Shown one piece after another: positions 1 through 11,285 of a stretch of DNA of 64,000 nt. Location of the stretch: assembly GCF_037325665.1 (NCBI RefSeq), contig NC_090255.1, forward strand, positions 5,032,242 through 5,096,241, written 5' to 3'. Origin of the DNA: Littorina saxatilis. Taxonomy: Eukaryota; Mollusca; Gastropoda; Littorinimorpha; Littorinidae. The translations under genes and the position numbers were made by a program. Each line of letters opens with the position of its first letter. The first letter of the stretch is position 1. The notes below the pieces were generated by a model. The model was not told the origin of the DNA. It worked only from the letters and a program-made list of their open reading frames with translations, and ran no database searches.

Positions 1-911
1 ACCAACACTATTTTCTCTTAAAATACATTTACATAGGTTGTAGTTTCTACTCTCAACAATACACAGCAATAACAGAAATAGCAGACAAAGCACCAAAAAG
101 AAAAAGACGTAATGCAACGCAAATAAAAGCTATAGGTTGATAGCACATACAGATTATCCTGATTCAAACACAATTGGTGACTTTCACAGTATGCAAAGAA
201 AAGCAAAACCCTCATCCCACTAAAAATTATTTACGGTAAAGAACAACAAGGAAGATAAAACTGTCTCAATGACCAAGCTCAGAAATAACTTAAGAAATCA
301 CTGCAGTTCATACGAACGAGACTTTTATATCTTCATTGCTTGGACGTAGCAGACAGAAATCAAACTAAACCAAGAAGCTTCAGAAAGCAGCTACGAAACC
401 AAAATATTTGTGCAACGGACAGAAAACAGAAGAAAGAAAGAAAGAAGAAGAGACAGATCCAACTCCTTTACACAAAAACACAAACAACAAACTCACACAC
501 AATGAAAACCATATCCCTAACCTGCAACACAGCACTATCATAACTTCCCAATGAAAATCACATCGATTTTTATTCAGCGTGCGTGTCTAGTTATGAGACC
601 AAGGGTAGGACCGATGGCGACATGAGAGAGGGAATGTTTACAGTGCCGTCGCGGCTAACACGCCTTGGTTTTATACCAAACAGCGCATCCTCATTCCAGA
701 AACAAGCACAGCGCTGTTCTGGCCAACTGTCCGACTTTCGTCCTCATCTCCAAGACAGACTGATACGAAGAGGTGTACGTTACACCGACCCTTCAGGCTA
801 AGGCATTTCCAAACACTCAACTCGAGACTACTTTGTTGTAAACAGCAGTGAACTAAAATTGGAAGGGGCAATTCAAAGTCTTCACTGTTCCTAATATTAC
901 AATCTACTGAC
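1..911. other. RPL7 intron 4, no recognised content
   Basis: The last visible RPL7 donor is at 911, so this stretch should be intron of that gene on the minus strand. I see no coding similarity, no tRNA-like head and no terminal inverted repeats. Short open frames here have no recognisable family features. Confidence 0.6.
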
Positions 912-3900
912 CCCCATGTGATGTAGGGCTCGGCGATCTTGAGCATGTTCAGAGTAGCCCTGTTCAGCTTGACAAAGACGCCATTGTTGATCTGACGCAG
1001 ACGGAACAGCTGCAGCACCTTGCGCGGCCGTGGGTGGATGCCGTTGATACTGCAACAAAACGTAAATACTGAACAAACATGTGCAAACACAAAGCACAAG
1101 TCAAGGACAAACAGATTCCACCAAAAGAACCCAGGTAAAAAAGTGTCGTTCCTGGATTATGAGGACAATACTTTGGTGGAATATATGAACAGGTACAAAT
1201 GCCCTGGCTAATAAAAAAAACCTGCATACCTCGATCATTGTTTTACAAAAGATTGGTACTAGCTTTTCGTCCATTTTTATGACAAACAATCATTGTTTCA
1301 CAGCAGAGTGTTGGTATTAGCTTTTCAATTATTTTTAAGCCTATCATTGTTCCACATAACATAACAACCCGCGACACAGAGTCTGAGGGAAGGAATAGGA
1401 CAGTGGAAGTTTCATGTCGCAAGCTTAGAAATTGGACCTGTCTACGGACAAGACTGGCACAGAGTGTGACTTGCAATACCAAACCCAAGACTGCAGCACG
1501 GACAATGCTAAGAGTAAGATCTTTATGCTTACTGTAAATCTGGCACTGGAAATAAACCCAAGACTCTCGATACTAACTAAGAATCACACACACTATTGGC
1601 CCAGTACTTTTACGACTATCATTACTTGTAATCATTGTTCCACATAACATAACAACCCTCGACACAAAGAACGAGGGAAGGAATAGGACAGTGGAAGTTT
1701 CATGTCGCAAGCTTAGAAATTGGACCTGTCTACGAACAAGACGGGCACAGAGTGTGACTTGCAATACCAAACCAAGGCGGCAGCAGAGACCCAGTGATGT
1801 ACATTTTAATCGGTCTCCGGTCTCTGACCGATCCAATTTCCCCAGGACCTATAGCTTTAACCCCAGCAGGACACAGGTCCGATTAACCTACAGAAGAAGT
1901 GGTCAAGGGTCCGATCGTTTATGACAATGAAGCGGACATGCAGACTGTTCAATTTTCAAGAGGAAAGCTTGTTTCGGTTTTGCCAAGCGAAAGTAAACAC
2001 TGCGTGAGGAAAGCTGGTTTCGGTTTTGCCAAGCGAAAGTATGCACTGCATGTGACCAGTTTGTTGAGTGAACGAGGCACCATATGGGATCTGATTCTTT
2101 GAATTAATTTATCCTCAAGTTGGATCAAGAAGAAAAAAAGAAAACCGAACCCATATGGTGCCTTGAGTGCATTCATTGGCTCAGCAATAAATCGTTTAAA
2201 CCAATGGGAACCACCCGTGCATGTTCGCACATGCGCAAGGCATTACTTTTCGTCATAATATCCAGAAAAACTGTTGTGCGTTCGAACAAAAATAAAACAA
2301 AAGAGAAACGGCATGGGTCCGAAAAAAAAGCTCAAAGCAGATACAAATCAGCAGACATTGATGTCCATGCTGCGTTCGCCAGCCACTGTGGCTTCAGCTG
2401 AACCAACAACAACGTCAACCGAGAACGAACTCGTCGAAGTGGAGAGTGATGGTGAAAGTGCAACTGCAAGTACGTCGACGAGCACGATAGAGACAACCCA
2501 AGTCAAAGAGTTGAAAGACAAGAAATCACGTTCCTTCTCTGAGGAATGGAAACTGAAAAATCTTTTTAAATGCGATTTTACGAGTCGTGTTTTTGTCCTA
2601 TTGAAATTGCAATCTCAGGACACTGTGTCCTATTGATTTTCAGTCTTCAGGACAATTGTCCTAAAGGCTGCTAGAAAAATGTACATCACTGGAGACCAGC
2701 TAGGATCTATTTGTAGTGGAAACAAAACTCTAGATAATGACACAGAACACCACTATTTTGCAACTTAATTCGAGAAACTGTAAGACGGTGTGGACCTGTC
2801 ACCTTTAAAAAAAAAATATTTAACCTGCCGAAGTCTAAAAATACTGCATGCGACAACTGCAAACCATCTGTCTACTTGGTAATTCTGGGAATGACAGGAT
2901 TACCACCACAAATGAGTCATTCTTCACTTATCGTGACAAAAAAGGGGAATTGGCCCCAAAAATCAAACTTGTCATAAGAATAAAACCAGGGTTCCTGCAG
3001 GGCAGAGCTGATACAATTCAAGGAGTTTTCAAGGACATTTCCAGGACCAAATAAATGCTTTTCAAGGACATGATTTTCCCCAAATTAATGCAAAGCACCA
3101 AGCTTACCTTCAGTTTTTCAAGTCATCAAGTTTCTGGTGAATTTCTATTAGTCATTCCGTAGTTGTTTCCCTTGCCAACTTCCGGGAAGGGAAGCAACTA
3201 CGGGTGACTAGTAATAGTTCATCTGCTTTCGTTTTCACTCGATCTTTTATTCTCCCAAAATGTGTACTGTATTTGACGAAAAAAAAGGGGGTTGCATTTT
3301 TTTTTTAAATAAGACAAGCTGCTGACGAACTGTATAGACAACAATTTGGAAAAATCAAGTACTTTTCAATGACTATTTAACAAAACTCTATTTTCAAGCA
3401 CTTTTCAAGGCCTGGAAAAGGTTTTCCAATTTTCAAGGAGTTTTCCAGGGTTCAAGGACTCTGTACGAACCCTGATAAAACAATTAGTGCCAATCTGAAG
3501 ACATGTGCATCAACTACCTGAATATGCAAACAGCAAATTGGTAGCTTTGATACCTTAGATAAAAACTCCATTCTCGTCGGGGGGTCATGGTTCTGGTAAC
3601 CTGCATAATGTTGTGACACTAAAGCATGAAATATACCACTTTTAATCACTCAAGTTGTGTAATAAGCATTGATAGGATAGAAGTACTTCTTTTTCTACCA
3701 ATATGAACCATGTTTAATGGTAATGAGTGGAACTCGTACGGTTGCAAGGCAGGAAATAGTGTGACGCCATGTGCAGGTTACCAGGCTTCTTTTTTTTTCA
3801 CCAAAGACTTGATTTCTTTACACTCATTATCATTGACTATTCACATGATTTCCACACACATACCCTTGCAATGATGCAAACTGTAGAACACAATACAGTC

Positions 3901-6204
3901 TGTTCTTGAAAGAAAATGTGATAATAAAATGAAAAAGGTAACCTGTGTGATGCGTGACGCCACTGCACAACACAGGTTAAAAAAGACAACAGGGAGAGAA
4001 AAGAAAGCAATAAAAGAAAAGTTATGAAAAACAAAAGTATCTGGTAGTTCCTTCTTCTTTAATAATCAGAATTTAAAAAAATTAACACGTTTTCTACAAA
4101 AACAACGCTGATCGCTGCGTTTCCCTGCTACCTGCATCACAAGTGACACTGGGAAAATCTGCAGGGATTCGAATGCACTTGTGGTCAATTGACTGATATT
4201 AAAAAAATACAGCTTCTTAGTAAAAACAGAGCCTTCAGATAGATTACCTATAGCATGAAAAACACTTCTTGTGAACTTACCGATGCACCCTGTGAAACGA
4301 AATGAATGGCGATCAAGCGATGTTTCGGCCGAGTCCAACAAAAACGCACCAAACTAAAGACACTGGTTCTCGGTTGTGTGACACGTCATCGAATTTGGTT
4401 TAGAAAACACACCACGTGACTATTTTTGACCCAAAACGTCATCAAGTTTGGGGTAGAGTTTGATAATGCATGTTTCGGGGCCCTTCACAACATGCCAAGT
4501 TGTCGATCACCGAAACAGAACTTGAAAAACAAACTCTGGTAACCTGAGTGACAAACGTGACACCAAGCACAAATCAAGACATTACAAGTCTTTGGAAATA
4601 TTTTATTTCTTGTTTTTCAATAAAAATGTGAGTGTCTTTCATATGTTTGTCAGTTTTCATTAAAATTTTGTTTGTTCAATAATTGTGTCGTCTGCTTGAC
4701 CTGAATCTGTGGATAGGAATTTTGTGACGCCACGTGAAGGCAGGTTACCTCCATTTCAAACCCCAATTTTACGGCAAAAAGCAAGCAGAGTAAAGCATTC
4801 GAACATACCGCTGATTTATTTTAACCTTGGACAATCACATGCAGTCAATCATTTGGGTTTGGCTATCTTTAAACTAATTGCAATGGGCGATTACAGAAGT
4901 AGGGGTACGCATTCCCATTTTCCGACGCCATTTTCAGCACTAAAATCGGAATTCAATCAAAATTAACCACAGTAACAATTATTTTTTTTCCATAGTGCCA
5001 TTTTCTACCGATGCATTTACATTGATAAAACACGGATATGATGTGATTTTGTTTTTTAATTATCTGAAATTATTGTTTTTTGGCTTTGAACGAGATGTAC
5101 CGCGATAGTCACGATAAGTGAAGAATGACTCAAATACAATATTAATATTGTTCCTGCATGCTCAAACCTTTATTGACGAGTTTGCCATTCGATCATAATC
5201 AGTTACACACAAAAACTACCTCCAATCTGCTTACAACCCCCCCCCCCCCCCCCCCCCCAAACCATTGTCTCAAACTTCCATAGAGGGGCAGGATCCAGAT
5301 TAGCAAGATGCCCACAAAATCTTTTAAACAAGCACACACTAATGAAGTATAAAAAAGCTCATGGACATGCAAGAGCTAGCATGTACTGACCCACGGATTC
5401 TCATGACGAATGCAAGTTTAGGCTCTGCCTCCACATAGTAGTTGCCAGCCTTCTTGGCCTGACGCTTGAGACGGAGAAGGTCACTCTCACGAGCACGGTA
5501 CTCGCGCACGTATTTCTCAGCACGCTTGAAGATAATGCCCTTCTTCAGATGCTGCTTCTGTAAAATAAAATAATAAAAGACCAAACTGAACAAACTCAGT
5601 CCATCCACAAGACTAGCATTATTGATAAAGACTTCAAAGAGGAACGTTTGCAACGCAAACTTCAGCAAGTTAACACATAAAACGTTACTTCACTGTTACA
5701 CCTGAGAAATGCAAGTCCCTTGATAAATGTTAAGGATCAAACGGTAACTAACTAATTGATCATGCATGTAAAACAAACAAATAGGAGTAGCACTGGCATA
5801 CCTTCTTGTTGACTTCAGCAGCCTTCAGAGCCTTGGTTTTAGCCTCGGCTCTATGCTTGCGCCTCTTTAGAAGCGTCTCCGGAACTTTCGGCAGCTTTTT
5901 ACTGAAAACACAGATAACCGTACATTAGCAAGTTTATAAAACATCACATAAGCAAACGAGGACACATAACGCAACTTGATCACAACGTGCAGTCTTGAGC
6001 TTGGAGGTGCGGAATCCATCCTTCCCATCACAATGTCTTCTTTCACATACTTATTGATCATGAAAGTTGTTGATATAGATATATTCAATTAAGGAAAAGA
6101 TCGCAGAATCAAACTGTGTCAAAATAAATGACAGAAATGTCTTTAGTACAAAGATGTTTTGAGATAGACGAAAGGGTCTTCAATAATACTAACGTGTCCG
6201 CCAT
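912..6204 (-). CDS. RPL7: Ribosomal protein L7 (uL30), 5' half, four exons; 3' exons beyond window
   Basis: Structural protein of the large 60S ribosomal subunit. Exons on the minus strand: 6204-6194 (start codon and 11 nt), 5901-5802, 5557-5391 and 1049-912; all introns are GT-AG and the phases join without a break. The product starts [18 protein letters not shown], continues with the basic region ending [14 protein letters not shown], then [16 protein letters not shown], then [17 protein letters not shown] and [14 protein letters not shown], which are the eukaryotic L7 signatures in the right order. About 138 of the roughly 247 residues usual for the family are here. The last visible exon ends two bases into the codon after WG, and the remaining exons must lie left of position 1, since 1-911 shows no L7 coding sequence. 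The start is the first ATG after a pyrimidine-rich leader. The third intron, 4.3 kb, is unusually long for a ribosomal protein gene and is full of repeats. The gene is head to head with RDH10. Confidence 0.95.
1344..1777. repeat. Two 145-bp conserved direct repeats in RPL7 intron 3
   Basis: The segments 1344-1489 and 1632-1777 are about 90% identical, 288 bp apart, while the sequence between and around them has diverged. Identity starts at ATCATTGTTCCACATAAC and ends near GCAATACCAAAC. The length is that of an H/ACA snoRNA, and introns of ribosomal protein genes often host snoRNAs. On the minus strand the second copy can form a CCCTCG/CGAGGG stem and both copies approach their end with ACA. 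I could not find a clear H box, so an RNA gene is only a possibility; a duplicated piece of an unknown repeat is the plainer reading. Confidence 0.6.
1961..2045. repeat. Short tandem duplication plus inverted repeat downstream
   Basis: A 46-bp unit containing GGTTTCGGTTTTGCCAAGCG is present twice, about 46 bp apart. Just downstream, GGCACCATATGGG (about 2077-2089) is repeated in inverse as CCCATATGGTGCC (about 2150-2162), giving a stem with a 60-base loop. Both lie just before the open frame at 2314. Confidence 0.5.
2314..2636 (+). pseudogene. Possible N-terminal remnant of a hAT/TTF-type zinc-finger transposase
   Basis: An open frame from the ATG at 2314 encodes a basic start ([15 protein letters not shown]), a Ser/Thr/Glu-rich linker and then [20 protein letters not shown] short aromatic-x-x-x-W motif of this kind begins the TTF-type zinc finger of many hAT transposases and domesticated relatives, but the cysteine pattern that should follow is absent and the frame stops at 2636. 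The tail lies among AGGACACTGTGTCCT (about 2607) and AGGACAATTGTCCT (about 2647), two near-perfect palindromes. The family call is a guess from one motif; chance coding is possible. Confidence 0.25.
2987..3474. mobile_element. hAT-like MITE (CAGGGTTC ends, TTTTCAAGGA subterminal repeats)
   Basis: The ends are CAGGGTTCCTGCAGG and, inverted on the right, CAGGGTTCGTACAGAGTCC. A 7-bp repeat ATAAAAC flanks both sides (2980-2986, 3475-3481), as a target-site duplication would. Both subterminal regions carry repeats of TTTTCAAGGA and TTTCCAGG. In the middle (about 3150-3212) is a strong hairpin built on CCGTAGTTG and CAACTACGG. No transposase is encoded. Confidence 0.75.
3594..4750. repeat. Cluster of dispersed GGTAACCTG...GTGAC motifs in both orientations
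   Basis: The composite motif GGTAACCTG, 8 to 12 bases, then GTGAC(G/A)CCA occurs at about 3594 (+), 3757 (-), 3940 (+), a half site at 3968 (-), 4127 (+, partial), 4536 (+) and 4722 (-). The array fills 1.15 kb of RPL7 intron 3. Mixed orientation and irregular spacing resemble subterminal transposase-binding repeats of a DNA transposon, but I could not define terminal inverted repeats. Confidence 0.55.
5237..5258. repeat. Poly-C tract, 22 bases
   Basis: An uninterrupted run of 22 cytosines in RPL7 intron 3. Tracts like this are prone to sequencing-length error. Confidence 0.95.
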
Positions 6205-6521
6205 GTTTAAGAGTAAAAGAGATCAACCGGAAGTGGGCAATTTGCAACATCAAAGCCTGCAAGTAAACTCGCGCATTAAAAAAAAAGTCAAGTAATTTTA
6301 CATGCGTGTTAACGTACATGTCTTTAAGGTGATAAATTCACTTACCATCAACAATTATTTTCTTGGAAACAGTTATTTGCGACAACTCAAAAACTTGATA
6401 TCCGTCCGCGCATGCGGTGTGTGACACGAACCAAAATCGAAAGGAGACGTCTGTGACTTTGCAAAGTGTCAAACCCGTGCTTTCTTATTTATCAGGGGGA
6501 TTGAGCACAATTTAATCCAAC
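6205..6521. promoter_or_regulatory. Divergent RPL7 / RDH10 promoter region
   Basis: Only 317 bp separate the RPL7 start codon (minus) from the RDH10 start codon (plus). A perfect ETS/GABP-type site, CCGGAAGTG, lies at 6227-6235, close to RPL7. Between it and the RPL7 ATG, read on the minus strand, is the pyrimidine run CTCTTTTACTCTT, which fits a 5'-TOP start as used by ribosomal protein mRNAs. No TATA box is obvious for either gene. Shared promoter use is inferred from spacing and motifs. Confidence 0.6.
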
Positions 6522-6886
6522 ATGACGATCCTGTTTGAATTCATAGTCACTCTAAAAGATATTTTTGTTGCTTGGTCTTCCTCGATCTGTCAATTCTTCG
6601 TCCCACCGGAGCGAAAAAATGTGGCGGGTGAAATTGTTTTGATAACCGGAGGGGGTAGGGGATTGGGTAGGAGACTGGCAGAGGAGTTTGCGAGGTTGAG
6701 AGCTGTCGTTGTAGTGTGGGACGTCGACATCGAAGGAGCAGATGAGACAAAGGAACTAATTCGAGAGAGAGGTGGTGTATGCCATGTATACAAGTGTGAT
6801 GTAAGGTAAGCATGCAATATAATTGTTTTGTAAGCTGACCAAGTGGCTCGAGTATGATATCAAAATCACACACGCAATCACATACA

Positions 6887-6932
<46 letters not shown>

Positions 6933-9900
6933 TGGGATCGCTAAAGGGCTTCAAGTCAGTTCTCCTTCCTCGCGTCTAACAAACCTGTGCTCTCTTTCTC
7001 CCGTTGCGCTATGCCTTATCGGCCCTGCAACACATAAATCCAGATCCAGAACCATTGGAAACTGTGCATGGGGCTTCAATGTTTCTCATTCTTCGACTGA
7101 CCCTATTTTCAAGTTCCTCCCGACCCCTAGCATTTTTGGGAGTAGCAGGTTGATTGTTTTGAAAACTCAGTACTTAAGCTTCGTGAGGCCAGTGGAGAGC
7201 AGCAGGAGATAAGCTTATTTTTTGCTGCGTTATTTTCAGTGATCGAGAGCAAGTGAAGAAGCAAGGACAACTGGTGCAGCAGGAAGTGGGTCATGTGACC
7301 ATTCTCATCAACAACGCTGGTACAGTGAAAGGGCGCCCTCTGCTGGACACATCTGACGAAGAAGTTCAGCGAACGCTACATGTTAATCTTCTTGCTCATT
7401 TTTGGGTCTGTATCTGCATGTTCATACTCACCCTGTTGTTTCTTTTGGTGAGTGTGTGTGACTGTATGTTTGTGTGTGTGTGTGTTTGTGTGTGGTGACA
7501 AAAATGTGCAAATCACACGTAAGTGGACCTAATCAGTAACATCATATTAAAGGCCCACTCGTGAAAAAAATTTGCTTTACTGTCTCAGATTTAGCCCGGC
7601 TTGTTCATTGTAATTTCTGTTGCTCTTTCAGGTGCCAAGAGATTTGATCCCAAACCTCAGTCTTGTTTTTTGATGCCCAGTCATGTCGTCTTTATTTAGA
7701 ATGGTTACGCCCCTTTCTTTCTTAGATCCAGATAGTAGTAGTAGTACAAGTTTGTTTGTGTGTTTGTTTGTTTGCTTAACGCCCAGCCGACCACGAAGGG
7801 CCATATCAGGGCGGTGCTGCTTTGACATATAACGTGCGCCACACACAAGACAGAAGTCGCAGCACAGGCTTCATGTCTCACCCAGTCACATTATTCTGAC
7901 ACCGGACCAACCAGTCCTAGCACTAACCCCATAATGCCAGACGCCAGGCGGAGCAGCCACTAGATTGCCAATTTTAAAGTCTTAGGTATGACCCGGCCGG
8001 GGTTCGAGCCCACGACCTCCCGATCACGGGGCGGACGCCTTACCACTAGGCCAACCGTGCCGATAGTAGTACAAGTAGTAGTAGGGACAAATACAAAAGC
8101 AGAGAATAAATTATAATTTTTTTATGTGCCACAGTGGAGACACAAGCTTCTGAGGTAAGTTCCTATAAATTCTAAGGAAAATGAGGGGAAAAAATGCAAC
8201 ATTTACTATTTGATCTTTCTGTCCACAGACGACCAAGTTCTTTCTGCCATCAATGCTGAAAAACAATCATGGACACATCACCAACATAGCCAGCACAGCC
8301 GGCATTCTCGGCATCAGCAAGCTCACCGATTACTGTGCCTCAAAGTTTGGTGTCATCGGTTTCACAGAGGTGTTGAACTTTGAGCTGGTTTTTGGCGGCT
8401 ACACTGACGTCCATACAACCCTGGTGTGTCCGTCGTATATTGGCGACTCGGCCATGTTTGGTGGTTGTCAGATGAGGTGAGATCTGGCTGTACAATGGAA
8501 TGTACCCCCTCCCCCCCCCCCTTTTTTTGACCCCCCTCCCACTTTAAGACTCCCCCTTTAAAAAAAACAAAAAAACTTTAAGACTTCACTCTTTTTTTAA
8601 AGAAACATAACATATCTTTTTTTTTTTTTAATTCAGGAGAAGATGAAGAATACAGTGCAATCATATTTTATTCTGAAACAGAAAACTTGATTTTAATGAC
8701 AACTTTAATGAGCAAACTATTTAACTACTATTTAAGCTCCTGAGCTGAAATGCAATCCCATAGTCAGGACTTCGTTGAAGATTGCTTGACCAAAATTTCA
8801 ATCAATTTGATCCCAAAAAAGGAGGGCATGACGGTGCCGGCTCAACTTTCACACAAAGCCGGATATGACGTCATCAAAGACATTTATCGAAAAAATTAGA
8901 AACGTGTCAGGGGATATCGCACCCAGGGACTATCATGTAAAGTTTCTTGAAGATTGGTTCAGCAGTTTTATTCGGAATTGCTCAACACACACACACATAC
9001 GTCACCACCCTCATCTTGATTCCCAGTCTATGTTAAAACATATTCAAAATGGACTAAAATGTAAAAACAAGTATGCTAGCCTCAAGGTGTTCTTCCTTTT
9101 TGAATGATAGATTTCCAAGTGTGACGCCACCACTGAAGATGAGCGAAACAGTAGAGAGAACCATGCAGGCCATCCTGACCAATCAGAAACAAGTTTACAT
9201 TCCAAGGATCATGTACCTGGTTGCTACGTTGAAAACGTAAGTGTACTTATCAAATGTAGTGAAACAAATACATTTTGTTTTCCTTTTGTTCTTGAAACAA
9301 AATGTTGAAAAGGGTGGGGTCCTGGGAGTTTTTATTTTTTTTTACTTTTATGTATGACGGGGTGACCACATTTTGCCTATTTTGCGCAAGAATATATAAT
9401 ACATTTAAAAAAAAAGTTATTTAGAAAAAAGAAAAAAAATGTAACGGCCCGTAGAGAGTTTCTGTAGTGCCACTTTACAGTGTGGATATTGTTCTATGAC
9501 ACAAATTCTGACCCCTACATGGTGCAGGCATGGGAATTGTCCGCCGAAAGGCAAATTTTTGCCGACATTTTTTATGTTCCACCGAAAAAGCAGAAATGTC
9601 CGCCAAAAAAAATGGGGGATGCAAAAATGGTTCTAAAAACTGAATTTAATGGCAAACTTGGAGCTAAGGTGACACCAAATTGCACCATTTGGTTTTTTTG
9701 GAGAAAAAACATTACCGGGGGGGGGGGGGGGGGGGGGGGGGGCATCCCCTAGTAAGGCTGGGCGCTTTGCGTCGTCGACTTTGTCATAACTTACAAATGT
9801 TCAGCCTTTTTTACAATTTTCAATTCCCATGCCTGATGGTGTAAAAATTACAAATCAGTACCCGGACTCACAAGAAAGAGCAAACAGTTGCATGTTTGTA

Positions 9901-10237
9901 TTCATTTGTTTGAGCGTAGCAATTCCAAGCTTGGCATAACAGCGTACATGTAGCAATTTGTTCAAACGTAGCGTGCTTCGCTGAAAGCATTGGCAACTCT
10001 CGATAAGCGAGCATGATAAAACCATTGAAACCTGGCCAGCATGAGAAACCAATCAGTTGCTTTTACAATTGCAGGATTGTTCCGGTGTCTGTTATGACGG
10101 AAATCCTCCACTTCCTTGGAATAGACTCGTTCATGAACGATGACAAGGACGGGACGAAGGAGGGAGAGTCCTTGGCTACAGAGACTGGGGAACACCCTTC
10201 TGACGACCTTCCAAAATATGAGAAAATCGGGTCTTAA
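6522..10237 (+). CDS. RDH10: Retinol dehydrogenase 10-like short-chain dehydrogenase, complete, five exons
   Basis: Likely oxidises all-trans-retinol to retinal with an NAD(P) cofactor at the ER membrane. Exons: 6522-6805, 7240-7405, 8229-8476, 9111-9236, 10075-10237; all introns are GT-AG and phases agree, giving 328 residues (human RDH10, from memory, has 341). Residues 1-28 are a hydrophobic membrane anchor ending before PPERKNVAGE. The Rossmann motif T-G-G-G-R-G-L-G is at 42-49, acidic cofactor-side D67 and C-D-V at 92-94, N-N-A-G at 119-122. The catalytic set is N144, S172, Y185 and K189 (YCASK). HFWTTKFFLPSML and DYCASKFGVIGF resemble RDH10 more closely than SDR16C5 or 17-beta-HSD11. 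The last six codons and the stop lie inside a repeated unit that continues downstream. Substrate is inferred from family membership. Confidence 0.93.
6891..6929. repeat. (CA)n microsatellite in RDH10 intron 1
   Basis: A pure CA run of 39 bases, preceded by a looser CA-rich stretch. Confidence 0.95.
7751..8061 (-). mobile_element. tRNA-derived SINE (family C), minus orientation
   Basis: Read on the minus strand it starts with a tRNA-like head, GGCACGGTTGGCCTAGTGG (A box region), followed by a B-box-like GGCTCGAACCCC. It ends in an AAAC-repeat tail at the left. The target duplication, GATAGTAGTACAAG-like, lies at 7731-7750 and from 8062. A second, 5'-truncated copy of the family is at 17627. 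It sits in RDH10 intron 2. Confidence 0.8.
8477..9110. repeat. RDH10 intron 3: poly-C/T-rich MITE debris and part of a dispersed repeat
   Basis: 8495-8640 resembles the left part of the pogo-type MITE family seen elsewhere (a TGTACAATGGAA-like start, then runs of CCCC and TTAAGAC). 8690-9035 is an inverted, diverged match to the long repeat at 12205-13059, recognisable by GGATATGACGTCATCAAAGA and the CA run after it. Confidence 0.5.
9525..9835. mobile_element. CAGGCATG MITE with 6-bp target duplication, copy 1
   Basis: The ends CAGGCATGGGAATTG and CAATTCCCATGCCTG are inverted copies, flanked by ATGGTG on both sides (9519-9524, 9836-9841). The interior carries a 26-base G run (9717-9742) and CCGCCGAAA-type repeats. 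It lies in RDH10 intron 4. Related copies are at 16299 and 19682. Confidence 0.85.
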
Positions 10238-10477
10238 AAAGGAGGGAGTCTTAAAAATGGGGGTAAATTTAGAGAGGTTATGAACAGAAAATCGGGTCTT
10301 ACAAATGGGGGTATATTTAGAGAGGTTATAAACAGAAAATCGGGTCTTACAAATGGGGGTAAATTTAGAGAGTTTATGAACAGAAAATCAGAGAAGACGG
10401 GGTCTTAAAATGGAGGGGGTCTGAAAGCCGGGGGGGGGGGGGGGGGGGGGGGGGTCTTCAAAGGGGGGTTTCACTGT
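10217..10477. mobile_element. pogo-type MITE fragment with 63-bp tandem units in the RDH10 3' end
   Basis: Units of about 50-63 bp that begin AGAAAATCGGGTCTTA are repeated from about 10217 to 10400, followed by a 25-base G run (10430-10454) and an end, GGTTTCACTGTAC, that is an inverted CAGTG(G/A)AACC terminus. The first unit overlaps the RDH10 stop codon. No matching left terminus is visible. Confidence 0.6.
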
Positions 10478-10842
10478 ACTGATTCAGATCTGGAACACAA
10501 AGATAATCCTAGAGAAGGAGTGTGGGATAAAATGAATTGAGTGGAACTGAAAGAAGCCTGGTGTAGATTTACAGGCTGTTCTCTTTGAAGGTCCAGTCAG
10601 TTGTCCTTCTTTCGTAAGTCAGAAAGGCGATTTCGGAAGCAGGACTAGTGGATTCCATTTTACACGTCTAATTTTTTTGTTATAAGTTTGTAACCCAAAT
10701 ATCAGTACAAAGTACAAGTACATGTAATCTAATGTTGTCACTGTTACTATATTTGGTTGTGGTTCATGTTTAGTATCAATATTGCTCTTGTCTGTATTTT
10801 GTTGTTGCAATAAATGTTGTACAGCTGAATATATGATTTAAT
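10238..10842 (+). other. Probable RDH10 3' UTR
   Basis: After the stop codon and the repeat units, about 350 bp of ordinary AT-rich sequence runs to an AATAAA hexamer at about 10809-10814, a plausible polyadenylation signal. The transcript end is inferred. Confidence 0.45.
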
Positions 10843-11216
10843 CTTCTTCTTCTGCGTTCGTGGGCTGAAACTCCCACGTACTTTCGTGTTTTTTTGCACG
10901 AGTGGAATTTTACGTGTATAGCCGTTTTTACCCCGCCATTTAGGCAGCCATACGCCGCTTTCGTAGGAAGCATGCTGGGTATTTTCGTGTTTCTATAACC
11001 CACCGAACTCTGACATGGATTACAGGATCTTTTTCGTGCGCACTTGGTCTTGTGCTTGCGTGTACACACGGGGGTGTTCGGACACCGAGGAGAGTCTGCA
11101 CACAAAGTTGACTCTGAGAAATAAATCTTTCGCCGAAGGTGGGGACGAACTCACGCCGACAGCGGCCAACTGGATACAAATCCAGCGCGCTACCGACTGA
11201 GCTACATCCCCGCCCG
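10843..11216 (-). mobile_element. tRNA-derived SINE (family A), copy 1, minus orientation
   Basis: The minus strand begins with GGGGATGTAGCTCAGTCGG, a good tRNA head with A box, and continues through GTGAGTTCGTCCCC (B box region) into a 300-bp body ending in a GAAG-rich tail. It is flanked by the 13-bp duplication TATATGATTTAAT (10830-10842, 11217-11229). Copies 2 and 3 are at 18839 and 25190. Confidence 0.9.
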
Positions 11217-11285
11217 TATATGATTTAATTATCCTGTTATCAAAAATGATAAGATTTGATAGTGCTCATAACGGAGCACATCATA

